Source: Lacrimispora amygdalina
GTDB taxonomy: Bacteria; Bacillota; Clostridia; Lachnospirales; Lachnospiraceae
Assembly: GCF_900205965.1 (NCBI RefSeq)
Contig: NZ_OAOF01000001.1
Location: 496,001-560,000, forward strand
Reading direction: 5' to 3'
Length of the DNA: 64,000 nucleotides
Under the pieces are notes generated by a model. The model worked only from the letters and a program-made list of their open reading frames with translations. It was not told the origin of the DNA and searched no databases. Positions within the stretch are counted from its first letter, which is position 1. Each line of letters starts with the position of its first letter. Shown piece after piece: positions 9,986 to 18,278 of the stretch. Both the position numbers and the translations under genes were made by a program.

Positions 9986-10023
9986 GGAAATAATTGACAA
10001 GAATTATTTCCCTACTCTATTTC
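9974..10023. terminator. 22-bp perfect hairpin overlapping the stop codon
   Basis: The arm at 9974-9995 is the exact reverse complement of 10002-10023, with a six-base loop. The 5' arm contains the last codons and the TAG stop of the wall-binding protein, so the terminator is built into the gene's end. It also faces the convergent permease gene. Confidence 0.8.
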
Positions 10024-10062
10024 CTTCTTAAATCACCTATCACAATTTTACTTGTCAGATTA

Positions 10063-11394
10063 TTACTGAAGCTCGTAGCTCTTTTCCATCTGTACTTTCC
10101 CAGACTTCTGCCTGAATGTTGAATAAATAAAGAATAAAGTAATTAATACAACCGTAACAATCACCAAAGTTGGTGTCAGATTACGCAGTGATAATCCGAT
10201 TACAAATAAAGTCACACAAAGGCAGAATGTCATTATTGCATAGAATGCAGGTTTTGAAATCTTAAAATATCTGTTTTCCCAGGCATCAGGAATACGTTTG
10301 GGAAGACAAAGTACAGCAACAATTGCAACAACATCTGAAATACGGCTGATGAGAATTGAATTGCTTGTAATTGTACTGATACTGAAGTTTAACAGTACCG
10401 GAACAACCGAAATAATATAAATAACTGTAAGTAATATATAAGGAGCTCCTAAGTTGTTTGTTACTGCCATCTTTTTCGAGAACCATCCATCTCTTGCCAT
10501 CTGATGGAATGGACGGGAAAAAACAGTAAAGGATGAATTCAGAGTTGTAGCAAGTGCCATGATTGGTCCACCAATAATAAATGCATAATATAATGGACGG
10601 GAAAGAATCTGACCAGCTGCAAGTGTCAGTGGTTTTCCAGCCACCTGATCGATTGGAAGAACGCCAGAAGCAACTATTGCAATCAATGCGTATACAACAA
10701 GAATAACTCCACTGGCTGCAGTAATTGCAAAAGGAACATCACGGCGTGGGTTTTTTGCTTCCTTACTAAAAGCAACAATAAATGACTGACCTGTACAGGA
10801 GAAAACTAATAATAAAGTACCATTAAAAAATCCGCTGGCACCACCTGTAAAAAATTCCGGTGATGAAAAATCAAATGTACCTGGACGTAAGTTAAAAAGG
10901 CCAACTACAATGAACACAGCCAGACCAACTAAAAGACAGACAGACATAACATTCTGAATTTTTGCCATGAATTTTACCCCTAACATATTCGCAATCCAGA
11001 ATAATGTGATTGCAATAACTGCAGTTAGTTTGATATTAACACTTGGGATTAAGGCATTTAAATAAGTTCCAAGGCCCAGTCCAAACATACCGCAGGCAAA
11101 ACTGTTCAAAGTAAAGGCCATTCCATACATTCCGCCCCATCGTTCTCCAAGAATTGTTGCAACAAATGTATAGTTTCCACCATTTACACGAATCATACTG
11201 CTTAACATAATATACGGAAATATAATGCATAAACCAAGAACAACAGCAAATACATAGGCAAGCCATATAGATCGGCCAGTTACACCGATTGCCTGTCCTA
11301 CTAATGTTACAACACCGGCACCAATTACCTGTCCTACTGCTAATGACAATAATTCTCGAAAGCCAAGAGTTCCTTTACCAGATGTATTTTCCAT
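10063..11394 (-). CDS. APC-family amino acid permease
   Basis: A 443-residue membrane protein with about 12 hydrophobic helices. The N-terminal helix carries the APC signature LSLAVGQVIGAGVVTLVG, with the unwound GxG that binds the substrate amino group in this superfamily. Substrate cannot be read from sequence. The gene starts 10 bp after the enolase-superfamily gene (AAGGAGAAAAAT site), so the two form an operon, controlled by the divergent GntR protein. The pairing suggests that the permease imports the enzyme's substrate, which would then be amino-acid-like or an acid handled by an APC carrier. Confidence 0.88.
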   Translation of the reverse strand: MENTSGKGTLGFRELLSLAVGQVIGAGVVTLVGQAIGVTGRSIWLAYVFAVVLGLCIIFPYIMLSSMIRVNGGNYTFVATILGERWGGMYGMAFTLNSFACGMFGLGLGTYLNALIPSVNIKLTAVIAITLFWIANMLGVKFMAKIQNVMSVCLLVGLAVFIVVGLFNLRPGTFDFSSPEFFTGGASGFFNGTLLLVFSCTGQSFIVAFSKEAKNPRRDVPFAITAASGVILVVYALIAIVASGVLPIDQVAGKPLTLAAGQILSRPLYYAFIIGGPIMALATTLNSSFTVFSRPFHQMARDGWFSKKMAVTNNLGAPYILLTVIYIISVVPVLLNFSISTITSNSILISRISDVVAIVAVLCLPKRIPDAWENRYFKISKPAFYAIMTFCLCVTLFVIGLSLRNLTPTLVIVTVVLITLFFIYSTFRQKSGKVQMEKSYELQ

Positions 11395-11404
11395 ATTTTT
11401 CTCC

Positions 11405-12601
11405 TTATTTAATTGTCACGATTTCGGCTGTTTCAATTGCTCTCTTAGAAATTTCCTGGCCAATACCTGGCAATTCAGGTAATTCAAAGTATCCTTTTAC
11501 TGGCTGGTAGTTGTATTCACACTGCTGAATTGTACCGCTTGTAGTATTTGCAATATGATGCTCATGAATAATAAAGTTCGGAATAGCTGCCTCCAGATGA
11601 AGAGCAATTGCAACACTGATTGGGCTTGAACATACATGACACTGAACACCTACATCAAAAATATGAGCCATATCAGCTATCTTCTTACACTCTGTAATAC
11701 CACCGCAGTTTCCGATATCTGGCTGAATCATAGATAGGCATCCGTTTTCAAGGAATGGCAGGAATCCCCATCTTGTATATGTTCTCTCACCAGTAGTTAA
11801 TGGAATGCTTGTATTCTCAGAAATCTTCTTCATAACTCCAGGATTTAATGGTGTACATCCTTCTTCCAGAAACATAACATCATACTGCTCAGCCATCTTA
11901 GCAAACTGAATGGCAGTGTTAGCGTCAGTCATTGCATGGTTTTCAATCATAATATCAATATCTGGTCCAACAGTTTTACGAACTGCAGATAATCTCTCCT
12001 CTGCCAGTCTCATAGTCTCTCTGCTTAAATGACCAGTTGTATCTAAATGAGTAAGAATTTTTCCCTGCCGGTCAAAACGAAGGAAATTGATCTTGATTGC
12101 CTCATATCCCTCTTCTACAGCCTTTACTGCTGCCTCACAGTAGCGTGAAGCATCTCCACCTGGTGTCTGTGCAGGATTAAACTTATCAACCCCCCAGCCA
12201 AACTGGAGCTGGCTTGCATAAGTTCTTAATTTGCTGCGCTGCTTTCCTCCAAGTAACTGGTACAATGGAAGATTTGCAACTTTTCCTTTAATATCCCAGA
12301 GTGCTGTATCGATCGCGCTGATTGCAGCCATCATGATAGCTCCATTTCCCTGCCCCCAGAAAGATAATTTAAAAAGTTTTTCCCAAATCACCTCGTTAGC
12401 CAGTGGATCCATACCAATAATCAATGGGCCAAAATCTTTTAACAGCTCATATGCACCTCTTGCTCCCGTTCCAATCGCAACTGCTGCCTCGCCTAAACCG
12501 TAGAATCCTTCATCTGTGTTAATTCGACAGATGACTGGACGTGATCCACCACACCCATTGTCCTTTTCCAGGGCCATAACATCCATACTGGTAATTTTCA
12601 T
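11405..12601 (-). CDS. Enolase-superfamily (MR/MLE) enzyme, probable acid-sugar dehydratase
   Basis: 398 aa, with the N-terminal capping domain (to ~125) and a TIM barrel behind it. Candidate metal ligands are the E of IMIENHAM near 220, the second E of FLEEG near 245 and the E of TTGERTYTRWGF near 272. QPDIGNCGGI and QCHVCSSP follow on later strands. GERxxxRW and QPD-xxxGGI resemble galactonate/gluconate-type dehydratases, but the usual EEP is EEG and the HCPLGP block is CHVCSSP, so the substrate is open; a racemase role cannot be excluded. It is the first gene of an operon with the APC permease, behind a FadR-type operator. Confidence 0.82.
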   Translation of the reverse strand: MKITSMDVMALEKDNGCGGSRPVICRINTDEGFYGLGEAAVAIGTGARGAYELLKDFGPLIIGMDPLANEVIWEKLFKLSFWGQGNGAIMMAAISAIDTALWDIKGKVANLPLYQLLGGKQRSKLRTYASQLQFGWGVDKFNPAQTPGGDASRYCEAAVKAVEEGYEAIKINFLRFDRQGKILTHLDTTGHLSRETMRLAEERLSAVRKTVGPDIDIMIENHAMTDANTAIQFAKMAEQYDVMFLEEGCTPLNPGVMKKISENTSIPLTTGERTYTRWGFLPFLENGCLSMIQPDIGNCGGITECKKIADMAHIFDVGVQCHVCSSPISVAIALHLEAAIPNFIIHEHHIANTTSGTIQQCEYNYQPVKGYFELPELPGIGQEISKRAIETAEIVTIK

Positions 12602-12636
12602 AATTTCTTTCTCCTTTACATATGTTTTATGTATAA

Positions 12637-12688
12637 ATGTAAGTTGTATGACAACTTACATGTTACAGCTAGGTTTTATGTTTGTCAA
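12637..12688 (-). promoter_or_regulatory. Promoter and GntR operator of the dehydratase-permease operon
   Basis: TTGACA (12683-12688) and TAACAT (12660-12665) are 17 bp apart on the minus strand. Starting at the -10 box is a perfect inverted repeat, ATGTAAGTTGT-3-ACAACTTACAT (12637-12661). Its centre TTGTATGACAA (12644-12654) fits the FadR-subfamily consensus TnGTnnnACnA, so the divergent GntR protein is the likely repressor. Confidence 0.8.
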
Positions 12689-12795
12689 TAAGTACATTGA
12701 AGCCCATTGAAATTCTGTTAAAAATGCACTAATTAACTTTATATTTTTCTAGCACTTTAACGAAAACTTATAGAAGAAGAATGACTATGCTTTTC

Positions 12796-12824
12796 TTGAC
12801 AATCGTATTTAATGCCGATATACT
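12796..12824 (+). promoter_or_regulatory. Promoter of the GntR regulator gene
   Basis: TTGACA (12796-12801) and TATACT (12819-12824) with a 17-bp spacer, 34 bp ahead of the regulator's ATG. Confidence 0.75.
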
Positions 12825-12858
12825 TTAATCAGTCAATAAGATATGGAGTATAAATTAA

Positions 12859-13554
12859 ATGGAAAAATTGCCAAAAATAGCAAGAAAAAGTGTATCAGAT
12901 CAGGTTTTTGACCTGTTAAAAGACTATATTATACAAGGTAAGTTTAAAGTAGGGGAAAAAATCCCATCAGAGAATGAACTTACAAAAATGCTGGGAGTAA
13001 GCCGCCCTTCTATCAAAGCTGCTGTAGAACGGTTGCGCGCAATGGGACTTATTGATATCCGCGTTGGAGATGGTAGTTATGTAAAGCAATTTAGTACCGC
13101 TGAATATATTGCAAACTATGCAGATTTTATTATGGATGAACAGAATATATCAGAAATTGTGGAAATTCGTCGAGCTTTAGAATTGGAAAGTCTGTCACTT
13201 GCGATTAAAAAAGCTGAGCCAGATGATATCGAACAATTAAAACTTATATGTGACAATCTGGTTGATGCATTTAAACGTAAAGATTATGCAAAAGGTGCTT
13301 CCTATGATTTTGAATTTCATCTTCAGATTTGCAGATGTTCAAAAAATAAATATTTCCCAATGATGTATGAACTGATTGGAAGTCTGATTTATAAACAGAT
13401 TGGGCTTTTTTCAAGCAACATATATAAAAAATATTCTTCCTCTATCTTGATTGATGATCACGTAAAAATGTACCAGGCTATAAAAGAAAAAGATTTTACA
13501 CTCTGTCATCAACTTTTTACAAACATGATAGATATAAATACTCATATGGATTAA
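12859..13554 (+). CDS. GntR-family regulator, FadR/FCD subfamily
   Basis: A 231-residue protein with a winged helix at residues ~8-75 (ENELTKMLGVSRPSIKAAVERLRAMGLIDIRVGDGSYV) and a C-terminal FCD effector domain (~95-230, including FHLQICRCSKN with a metal-binding-type His). It is divergent from the dehydratase-permease operon, and a consensus FadR-type palindrome covers that promoter, so it most likely represses the operon until the substrate binds. The ATG has only a weak GGAG site. The region 10063-13554 looks more AT-rich than its surroundings. Confidence 0.9.
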   Translation: MEKLPKIARKSVSDQVFDLLKDYIIQGKFKVGEKIPSENELTKMLGVSRPSIKAAVERLRAMGLIDIRVGDGSYVKQFSTAEYIANYADFIMDEQNISEIVEIRRALELESLSLAIKKAEPDDIEQLKLICDNLVDAFKRKDYAKGASYDFEFHLQICRCSKNKYFPMMYELIGSLIYKQIGLFSSNIYKKYSSSILIDDHVKMYQAIKEKDFTLCHQLFTNMIDINTHMD

Positions 13555-13564
13555 CAAAATTTAA

Positions 13565-13604
13565 AAGGACAGTGCCGTTTAACTAACGGACACTGCCCTT
13601 TTTT
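13565..13604. terminator. Bidirectional terminator between GntR and MATE genes
   Basis: Inverted repeat around AGTGCCGTT / AACGGACACT, followed by six Ts on the plus strand and preceded by As, between two convergent genes. Confidence 0.75.
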
Positions 13605-14901
13605 CAATTCCTTGAAACCTAAGTGCAAATACAGCTGCGCGGAAAAACCAGTCAATAAACATTCCATACCAGACTCCCATGACTCCCAGCTTCATGACCT
13701 GAACAAAAAAATAGGCTGATGCGATTCGAAAGAGCCACATGGAGAATACAGAAACAGCCATCGTAAATTTAGCATCCATGGAAGCACGCAGGGAATATGG
13801 AACGGTAAAGGCCAAAGGCCACACGATCATCGCATAACTGTGTGCCTTTATCATCTCTACGGATATTCTGGACGCTTCTTTGGAAAGCCGGTATATGGAT
13901 ACAAGCTGTCCGGAAAATAATATCATGGCAGCACACAGGATCAGCAGAATAGCATAGTTGACCATAACTAAACGCCTGGTATAATGCTTTGCCTGCTTTC
14001 TTTCACCAGCCCCAACGCACTGACCCACTATGGTAATCAGTCCCAGGCCAATCGCATTTCCTGGAAGATAAAGCAAAGTTACAAGATTAGAAGCTACTGC
14101 ATAGCTGGCTATCGCAGCAGTTCCCAGTGACGAAACCAGACTTTGCAGTGCGATCTTTCCAAACTGAAACATACCGTTTTCCAATCCATTGGGAATCCCT
14201 ACAGACAGAATATTTTTTATCATATGAAAATCAGGTTTTAACTCTTCAAGATGTTTTATTCTCACTGTATTATCAGGACTTTGAATCAGATAAAACATCA
14301 TAACTGCGGCTACAATACGGCTTGTAAGTGTCGGGATAGCAACACCGGTTACCCCCATATGCAGACCGAATACACAGATCGCATTGCCAACGATGTTAAT
14401 CGTATTCATTACTATGGATACCACCATGGATACCTTTGAGTTGCCCATGGAGCGGAACAACGCCGCACAGGAATTATAAACTGCCATAAAGGGATAGGAC
14501 AGTGCCGTGATCCGAAAATATATCACTGCATCATTCATTACCTTTGATTCAACATTGCCAAATATGGACGCAAGTAAAAGCCTGTTACCAACCAATGCAA
14601 TGACAGACACTGCCAGTGATAATACGGTAGTCACACCGATCAGCTGGCCAGCTGCCTTGCATGCGTTCTCGGACTGTTTTTTGCCCAGATACTGAGCGGA
14701 AATAACAGCACCGCCGGTAGCCAGGGCAGCCAGGATCTGAAGAATCAGTATGCTGATGGAATCCACCAGAGATACACCGGATACAGCCGCCTCGCCAACC
14801 GCAGCAACCATGATCACATCTGCCATACCCACCAAAACTGCCAGGATCTGCTCCACGATTAAGGGAGCCAGCAGCCGGATCAAATCTTTTCTATTAAACA
14901 T
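13579..14901 (-). CDS. MATE-family multidrug efflux transporter
   Basis: A 440-residue membrane protein with about 12 hydrophobic helices in two related halves, typical of DinF/NorM-type MATE exporters that use an ion gradient to expel drugs or metabolites. The start at 14901 is preferred: GAGGA lies seven bases upstream, within the stop region of the upstream oxidoreductase gene. A TTG at 14928 is in frame but has no ribosome site. The near-overlap with the Gfo/Idh gene suggests translational coupling. No substrate can be assigned. Confidence 0.9.
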   Translation of the reverse strand: MFNRKDLIRLLAPLIVEQILAVLVGMADVIMVAAVGEAAVSGVSLVDSISILILQILAALATGGAVISAQYLGKKQSENACKAAGQLIGVTTVLSLAVSVIALVGNRLLLASIFGNVESKVMNDAVIYFRITALSYPFMAVYNSCAALFRSMGNSKVSMVVSIVMNTINIVGNAICVFGLHMGVTGVAIPTLTSRIVAAVMMFYLIQSPDNTVRIKHLEELKPDFHMIKNILSVGIPNGLENGMFQFGKIALQSLVSSLGTAAIASYAVASNLVTLLYLPGNAIGLGLITIVGQCVGAGERKQAKHYTRRLVMVNYAILLILCAAMILFSGQLVSIYRLSKEASRISVEMIKAHSYAMIVWPLAFTVPYSLRASMDAKFTMAVSVFSMWLFRIASAYFFVQVMKLGVMGVWYGMFIDWFFRAAVFALRFQGIEKRAVSVS

Positions 14902-14911
14902 TCCAGTATCC

Positions 14912-15898
14912 TCATTCGTCCTTTTCAAAGGGATAACGTATCCCCCATTGTCTTCTGAGCTCGTCCATGACCTTCATAACATGAAGAGTCGTCTTGTGAG
15001 GCATCTGCGGGCACTCTGTCAGACCCTGCTCTATGGCCGCTTTGCTGGCCAGAACCTGATATTCATATCCGGTTATCTGCTGTGGTCTTTCATAGGTTCC
15101 CACCAGATTCCGATTCTTATCGTATACACAAATTGATTCAAAATTATTAATGTTTTCCACAACCAGAAATCCTTTTGTTCCGTATATGCTACCCTGTCGG
15201 TCAGAAAGTACCTGAACCGAGCTATTGAGTACAGCCATTTTTCCACCAGGGTAAAGAAGCGTAATGCTGTTTTGGGCATCCACTCCTGTATCAGTCTTTA
15301 CCACGCTGGATGTGATATCTGTTACCTTATCACCGAAGACAAGAGATGCAAAATTAAGGGTATAAACGCCCACATCTAAGAGCGCTCCCCCTGCAAGCTC
15401 CGGCATAACAATCCGGGGCTTATCTGCGACCAGATAGGCGAGATTGGCAGTAAGTGTCATAGGTTCTCCAATTATTCCGGAATTAAGAATGTCTTTTAAT
15501 GTCTCAGCCATAGGCATATAACGCACCCACATGGCTTCCGTAATCATCAGTTTTTTCTCTTCTGCCAGATCAATCATCTCTTTTGCCTGGGAGTAATTTG
15601 CTGCAAAGGATTTCTCACATAAAACATGCTTCCCATGTTCCAGGCACAGTCTTGCATTGCTGCAGTGTTCCGAATGGGGTGTTGCTATATAAATCAGCTG
15701 AATCTCAGTATCAGCCGCCAGTTCTTCATAAGAGCCATAAGCTTTTTTTATTGAAAAACGTGCTGCAAATTCTTCTGCCTTTTTAATGCTTCGTGAAGCA
15801 GCTCCATACAAACAGACTTCCGGCATCTGAATCATGGTCTCAGCCAGTAATGTAGCGATTCTTCCGGTCCCCATAATTCCTATTTTTAAAACTTCCAT
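14912..15898 (-). CDS. Gfo/Idh/MocA-family NAD(P)-dependent oxidoreductase
   Basis: A 328-residue dehydrogenase with an N-terminal Rossmann fold (IGIMGTGRIATLLAE at 6-21) and the family's CEKSFAAN motif near 95, whose lysine takes part in catalysis. The C-terminal part is the open-faced sheet that binds the sugar or polyol. The best comparison is with dihydrodiol-dehydrogenase-like members, but the substrate is not evident. GGAGG lies ahead of the ATG. It is the first gene of a two-gene unit with the MATE transporter. Confidence 0.88.
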   Translation of the reverse strand: MEVLKIGIMGTGRIATLLAETMIQMPEVCLYGAASRSIKKAEEFAARFSIKKAYGSYEELAADTEIQLIYIATPHSEHCSNARLCLEHGKHVLCEKSFAANYSQAKEMIDLAEEKKLMITEAMWVRYMPMAETLKDILNSGIIGEPMTLTANLAYLVADKPRIVMPELAGGALLDVGVYTLNFASLVFGDKVTDITSSVVKTDTGVDAQNSITLLYPGGKMAVLNSSVQVLSDRQGSIYGTKGFLVVENINNFESICVYDKNRNLVGTYERPQQITGYEYQVLASKAAIEQGLTECPQMPHKTTLHVMKVMDELRRQWGIRYPFEKDE

Positions 15899-15963
15899 AA
15901 TTTATCCTCCAGCTGATTATTGTTGTTCTCTTAGTATAACACATGCTTTCTGCCCGTACAATA

Positions 15964-16851
15964 TCATTGCTCCTCCATCTCTAAAACAAGCTCCATAAAT
16001 GCTTTCATTTCCCTGCTGAGCCATTTATCCTTATGGTATACAATCTGTCTCCATGTTCGTAAATAAAATTCCTTCATGGAAAGTGCGGTCAGATTCCCAA
16101 GCTCCATCTCTTTTCTTATGGTAAACTCAGGAAGAAATGAGATTCCTTCATTCTGCTTAAGTAGCTTTATAATAAATTCCGTATTTCCAATTTCCAGAAA
16201 GGGATGAAGCTTTTTGTCGTCTGAGGCCAGATACTGCTCCAGAATAAACCGGTAACTGGCATCCTTTTCCGTCAGTATCAGCGGCTGGGTAATAACCTGG
16301 TCTATGCTAAGCCCTGTTTCCTTTGCAAAGTTATGTTCCTTAGACGCGGCAAATATGATATCTTCCGGTTTTTCCAGTATTTTGATCCATTTGGTATCGT
16401 ACAGCCTGCGGTCCAGAAAATATACCATATCGATCTGGTTGCTGTTCATCCTGTTTAACAGAGTGCCCGGTGAATCCACAATAATATTGATATTTACCCC
16501 GGGATACCGGTGGTGATACTCCCTGATCAGCGGAGGGAACAGCGTGGAACAGATGGATTCAATCGTACCGATCACCAGACTGCCCGTCAGTTCTGACGAC
16601 TGGCTTAAAACATTACGGGCGCATGTCAGATTCCGCATCACTTCTGACGCATACTGGTAGAACATCTTTCCCTCGTGCGTCAGGGTTGTCTGTTTCCCGA
16701 TGCGGTCAAATAAATGTACGTTTAATTCTTTTTCCAGCTGCTTAATCTGAACGGTCACTGCAGCCTGGGAGTATTTCAGTTTCTCTGCCGCCCTGCAGAA
16801 ACTCTTTAAATCAGCCACTGCTAAGAATGTTCGTATTTCACGCAGTTCCAT
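15964..16851 (-). CDS. LysR-family transcriptional regulator
   Basis: A 295-residue protein with the LysR winged helix at residues 1-60 (MELREIRTFLAVADLKSFCRAAEKL...SQAAVTVQIKQLEKEL) and a periplasmic-binding-like effector domain (~90-290). It is divergent from the cysteine desulfidase and symporter genes across a 150-bp region, the classical layout for a LysR activator of the adjacent operon. The effector is probably cysteine, serine or a related compound; this is inference from context. Confidence 0.9.
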   Translation of the reverse strand: MELREIRTFLAVADLKSFCRAAEKLKYSQAAVTVQIKQLEKELNVHLFDRIGKQTTLTHEGKMFYQYASEVMRNLTCARNVLSQSSELTGSLVIGTIESICSTLFPPLIREYHHRYPGVNINIIVDSPGTLLNRMNSNQIDMVYFLDRRLYDTKWIKILEKPEDIIFAASKEHNFAKETGLSIDQVITQPLILTEKDASYRFILEQYLASDDKKLHPFLEIGNTEFIIKLLKQNEGISFLPEFTIRKEMELGNLTALSMKEFYLRTWRQIVYHKDKWLSREMKAFMELVLEMEEQ

Positions 16852-16866
16852 AATCTTCCTTTCACT

Positions 16867-16883
16867 ATTTAAAATTTTTAAAT
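16867..16883. promoter_or_regulatory. AT-rich palindrome in the LysR-cyuA intergenic region
   Basis: ATTTAAAA-T-TTTTAAAT is a perfect palindrome close to the LysR start and upstream of the cyuA promoter. LysR proteins bind AT-rich T-N11-A dyads, so it is a candidate site, though AT-rich palindromes also occur by chance. Confidence 0.4.
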
Positions 16884-16904
16884 GTATTCATAAAAACATT
16901 AAAT

Positions 16905-16933
16905 TTTACATCCGGTTGTATTTATGGTACATT
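16905..16933 (+). promoter_or_regulatory. Promoter of the cyuA-symporter operon
   Basis: TTTACA (16905-16910) and TACATT (16928-16933) are 17 bp apart, about 70 bp upstream of the ATG at 17002. The imperfect boxes fit an activator-dependent promoter. Confidence 0.55.
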
Positions 16934-17001
16934 AAAGACACTCAGAAATCAAGTCAAAGGGTAAGTAGTTCAGGATACGATCAGAAAGGACTTAATGAAG
17001 T

Positions 17002-18276
17002 ATGGAAAAGGCAAATTGTAAATACCGCGCCTACGTGCAGATATTGAAGGAAGAATTAGTTCCGGCCATGGGCTGTACGGAACCGATTGCTTTGGCTTAC
17101 GCTGCCGCGGTTGCAAAAAAAACTCTTGGAGGTATGCCTGATAAGGTAATTGTAGGTGCCAGCGGAAGTATTATAAAGAATGTGAAATCCGTAATTGTAC
17201 CCAATACCGGACATTTAAAGGGCATACCAGCAGCTGTGGCTGCAGGAATTGTAGCCGGAGATCCGGAGAAAGAACTGGAAGTAATCTCTTCTGTTACACC
17301 GGTTCAGATCCTTGAGATGAAAAAATTTATGGAGGAGACTGAAATTGGGGTTGTGCATATTGATAATGGAATTACCTTTGATATTCTTATCACGCTGCAC
17401 AAAGGACCCTCCATATGCAAAGTCCGTATTGCCAATTATCATACTAATATTGTCCTGATTGAGAAAGACGGGGAAATCTTAAAACAACTGGATGCGGTTG
17501 GAGAGGAAGAGTCCCTCACTGACCGGAGCTTACTCAATATGGAAGATATCTGGGATTTTATTAATACGGTTGACACTGCAGACATCAAAGAAACGCTGGA
17601 CCGCCAGATTAAGTACAACTGGGCCATTGCCGAGGAAGGACTTGTGAATGACTACGGCGCCAATATCGGTAAGATTCTCCTAAAGAGTGCCGGGAGCGAT
17701 TTAGCCCTGAAAGCAAAGGCTATGGCTGCGGCAGGTTCCGACGCCCGCATGAATGGATGTGAACTTCCTGTTATTATTAACTCCGGAAGCGGAAATCAGG
17801 GAATCACCGTTTCTGTACCGGTCATTGTCTATGCAAAGGAATTGGGCGTCAGCAAAGATACCATGTACCGTGCGCTTGCTTTATCCAACTTAACTTCCAT
17901 TCATCAGAAAACTCCGATAGGAAGATTGTCCGCTTACTGCGGAGCGGTTAATGCAGGGGCCGGAGCCGGAGCCGGAATCGCCTATCTGTGCGGGGGCGGC
18001 TATGAGGAGGTCATACATACAGTTGTTAATGCACTGGCCATTGTTTCCGGAATTGTATGCGATGGGGCTAAGGCTTCCTGTGCAGCAAAGATCGCATCCT
18101 CCATCGAGGCGGGAATCTTTGGATACAGCATGTACAGCCAGGGACAGCAGTTTCTGGATGGAGACGGCATTGTCACAAAAGGCGTAGAGGCTACGCTGAA
18201 AAACGTTGGAAGATTGGGAAAAAAGGGAATGAAGGAAACCAACGAAGAAATCATTAAAATCATGATAGGAGAATAG
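17002..18276 (+). CDS. cyuA: L-cysteine desulfidase (CyuA / UPF0597 family)
   Basis: Breaks L-cysteine down to pyruvate, ammonia and sulfide in characterised members of the family; older annotations say 'serine dehydratase alpha family'. The 424-residue protein has the family's cysteines expected to hold a 4Fe-4S cluster: MGCTEP near residue 24, then YLCGGG near 330 and CDGAKASC near 352-359. Glycine-rich blocks (INSGSGNQG, NAGAGAGAGIAY) are also typical. It is cotranscribed with a DAACS symporter 2 bp downstream and divergent from a LysR gene. Activity on serine cannot be excluded. Confidence 0.87.
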   Translation: MEKANCKYRAYVQILKEELVPAMGCTEPIALAYAAAVAKKTLGGMPDKVIVGASGSIIKNVKSVIVPNTGHLKGIPAAVAAGIVAGDPEKELEVISSVTPVQILEMKKFMEETEIGVVHIDNGITFDILITLHKGPSICKVRIANYHTNIVLIEKDGEILKQLDAVGEEESLTDRSLLNMEDIWDFINTVDTADIKETLDRQIKYNWAIAEEGLVNDYGANIGKILLKSAGSDLALKAKAMAAAGSDARMNGCELPVIINSGSGNQGITVSVPVIVYAKELGVSKDTMYRALALSNLTSIHQKTPIGRLSAYCGAVNAGAGAGAGIAYLCGGGYEEVIHTVVNALAIVSGIVCDGAKASCAAKIASSIEAGIFGYSMYSQGQQFLDGDGIVTKGVEATLKNVGRLGKKGMKETNEEIIKIMIGE

Positions 18277-18278
18277 GT

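Noticed and set aside
14902..14928. Extended TTG start for the MATE transporter
   Set aside because: No ribosome site before the TTG, while GAGGA stands before the ATG at 14901.
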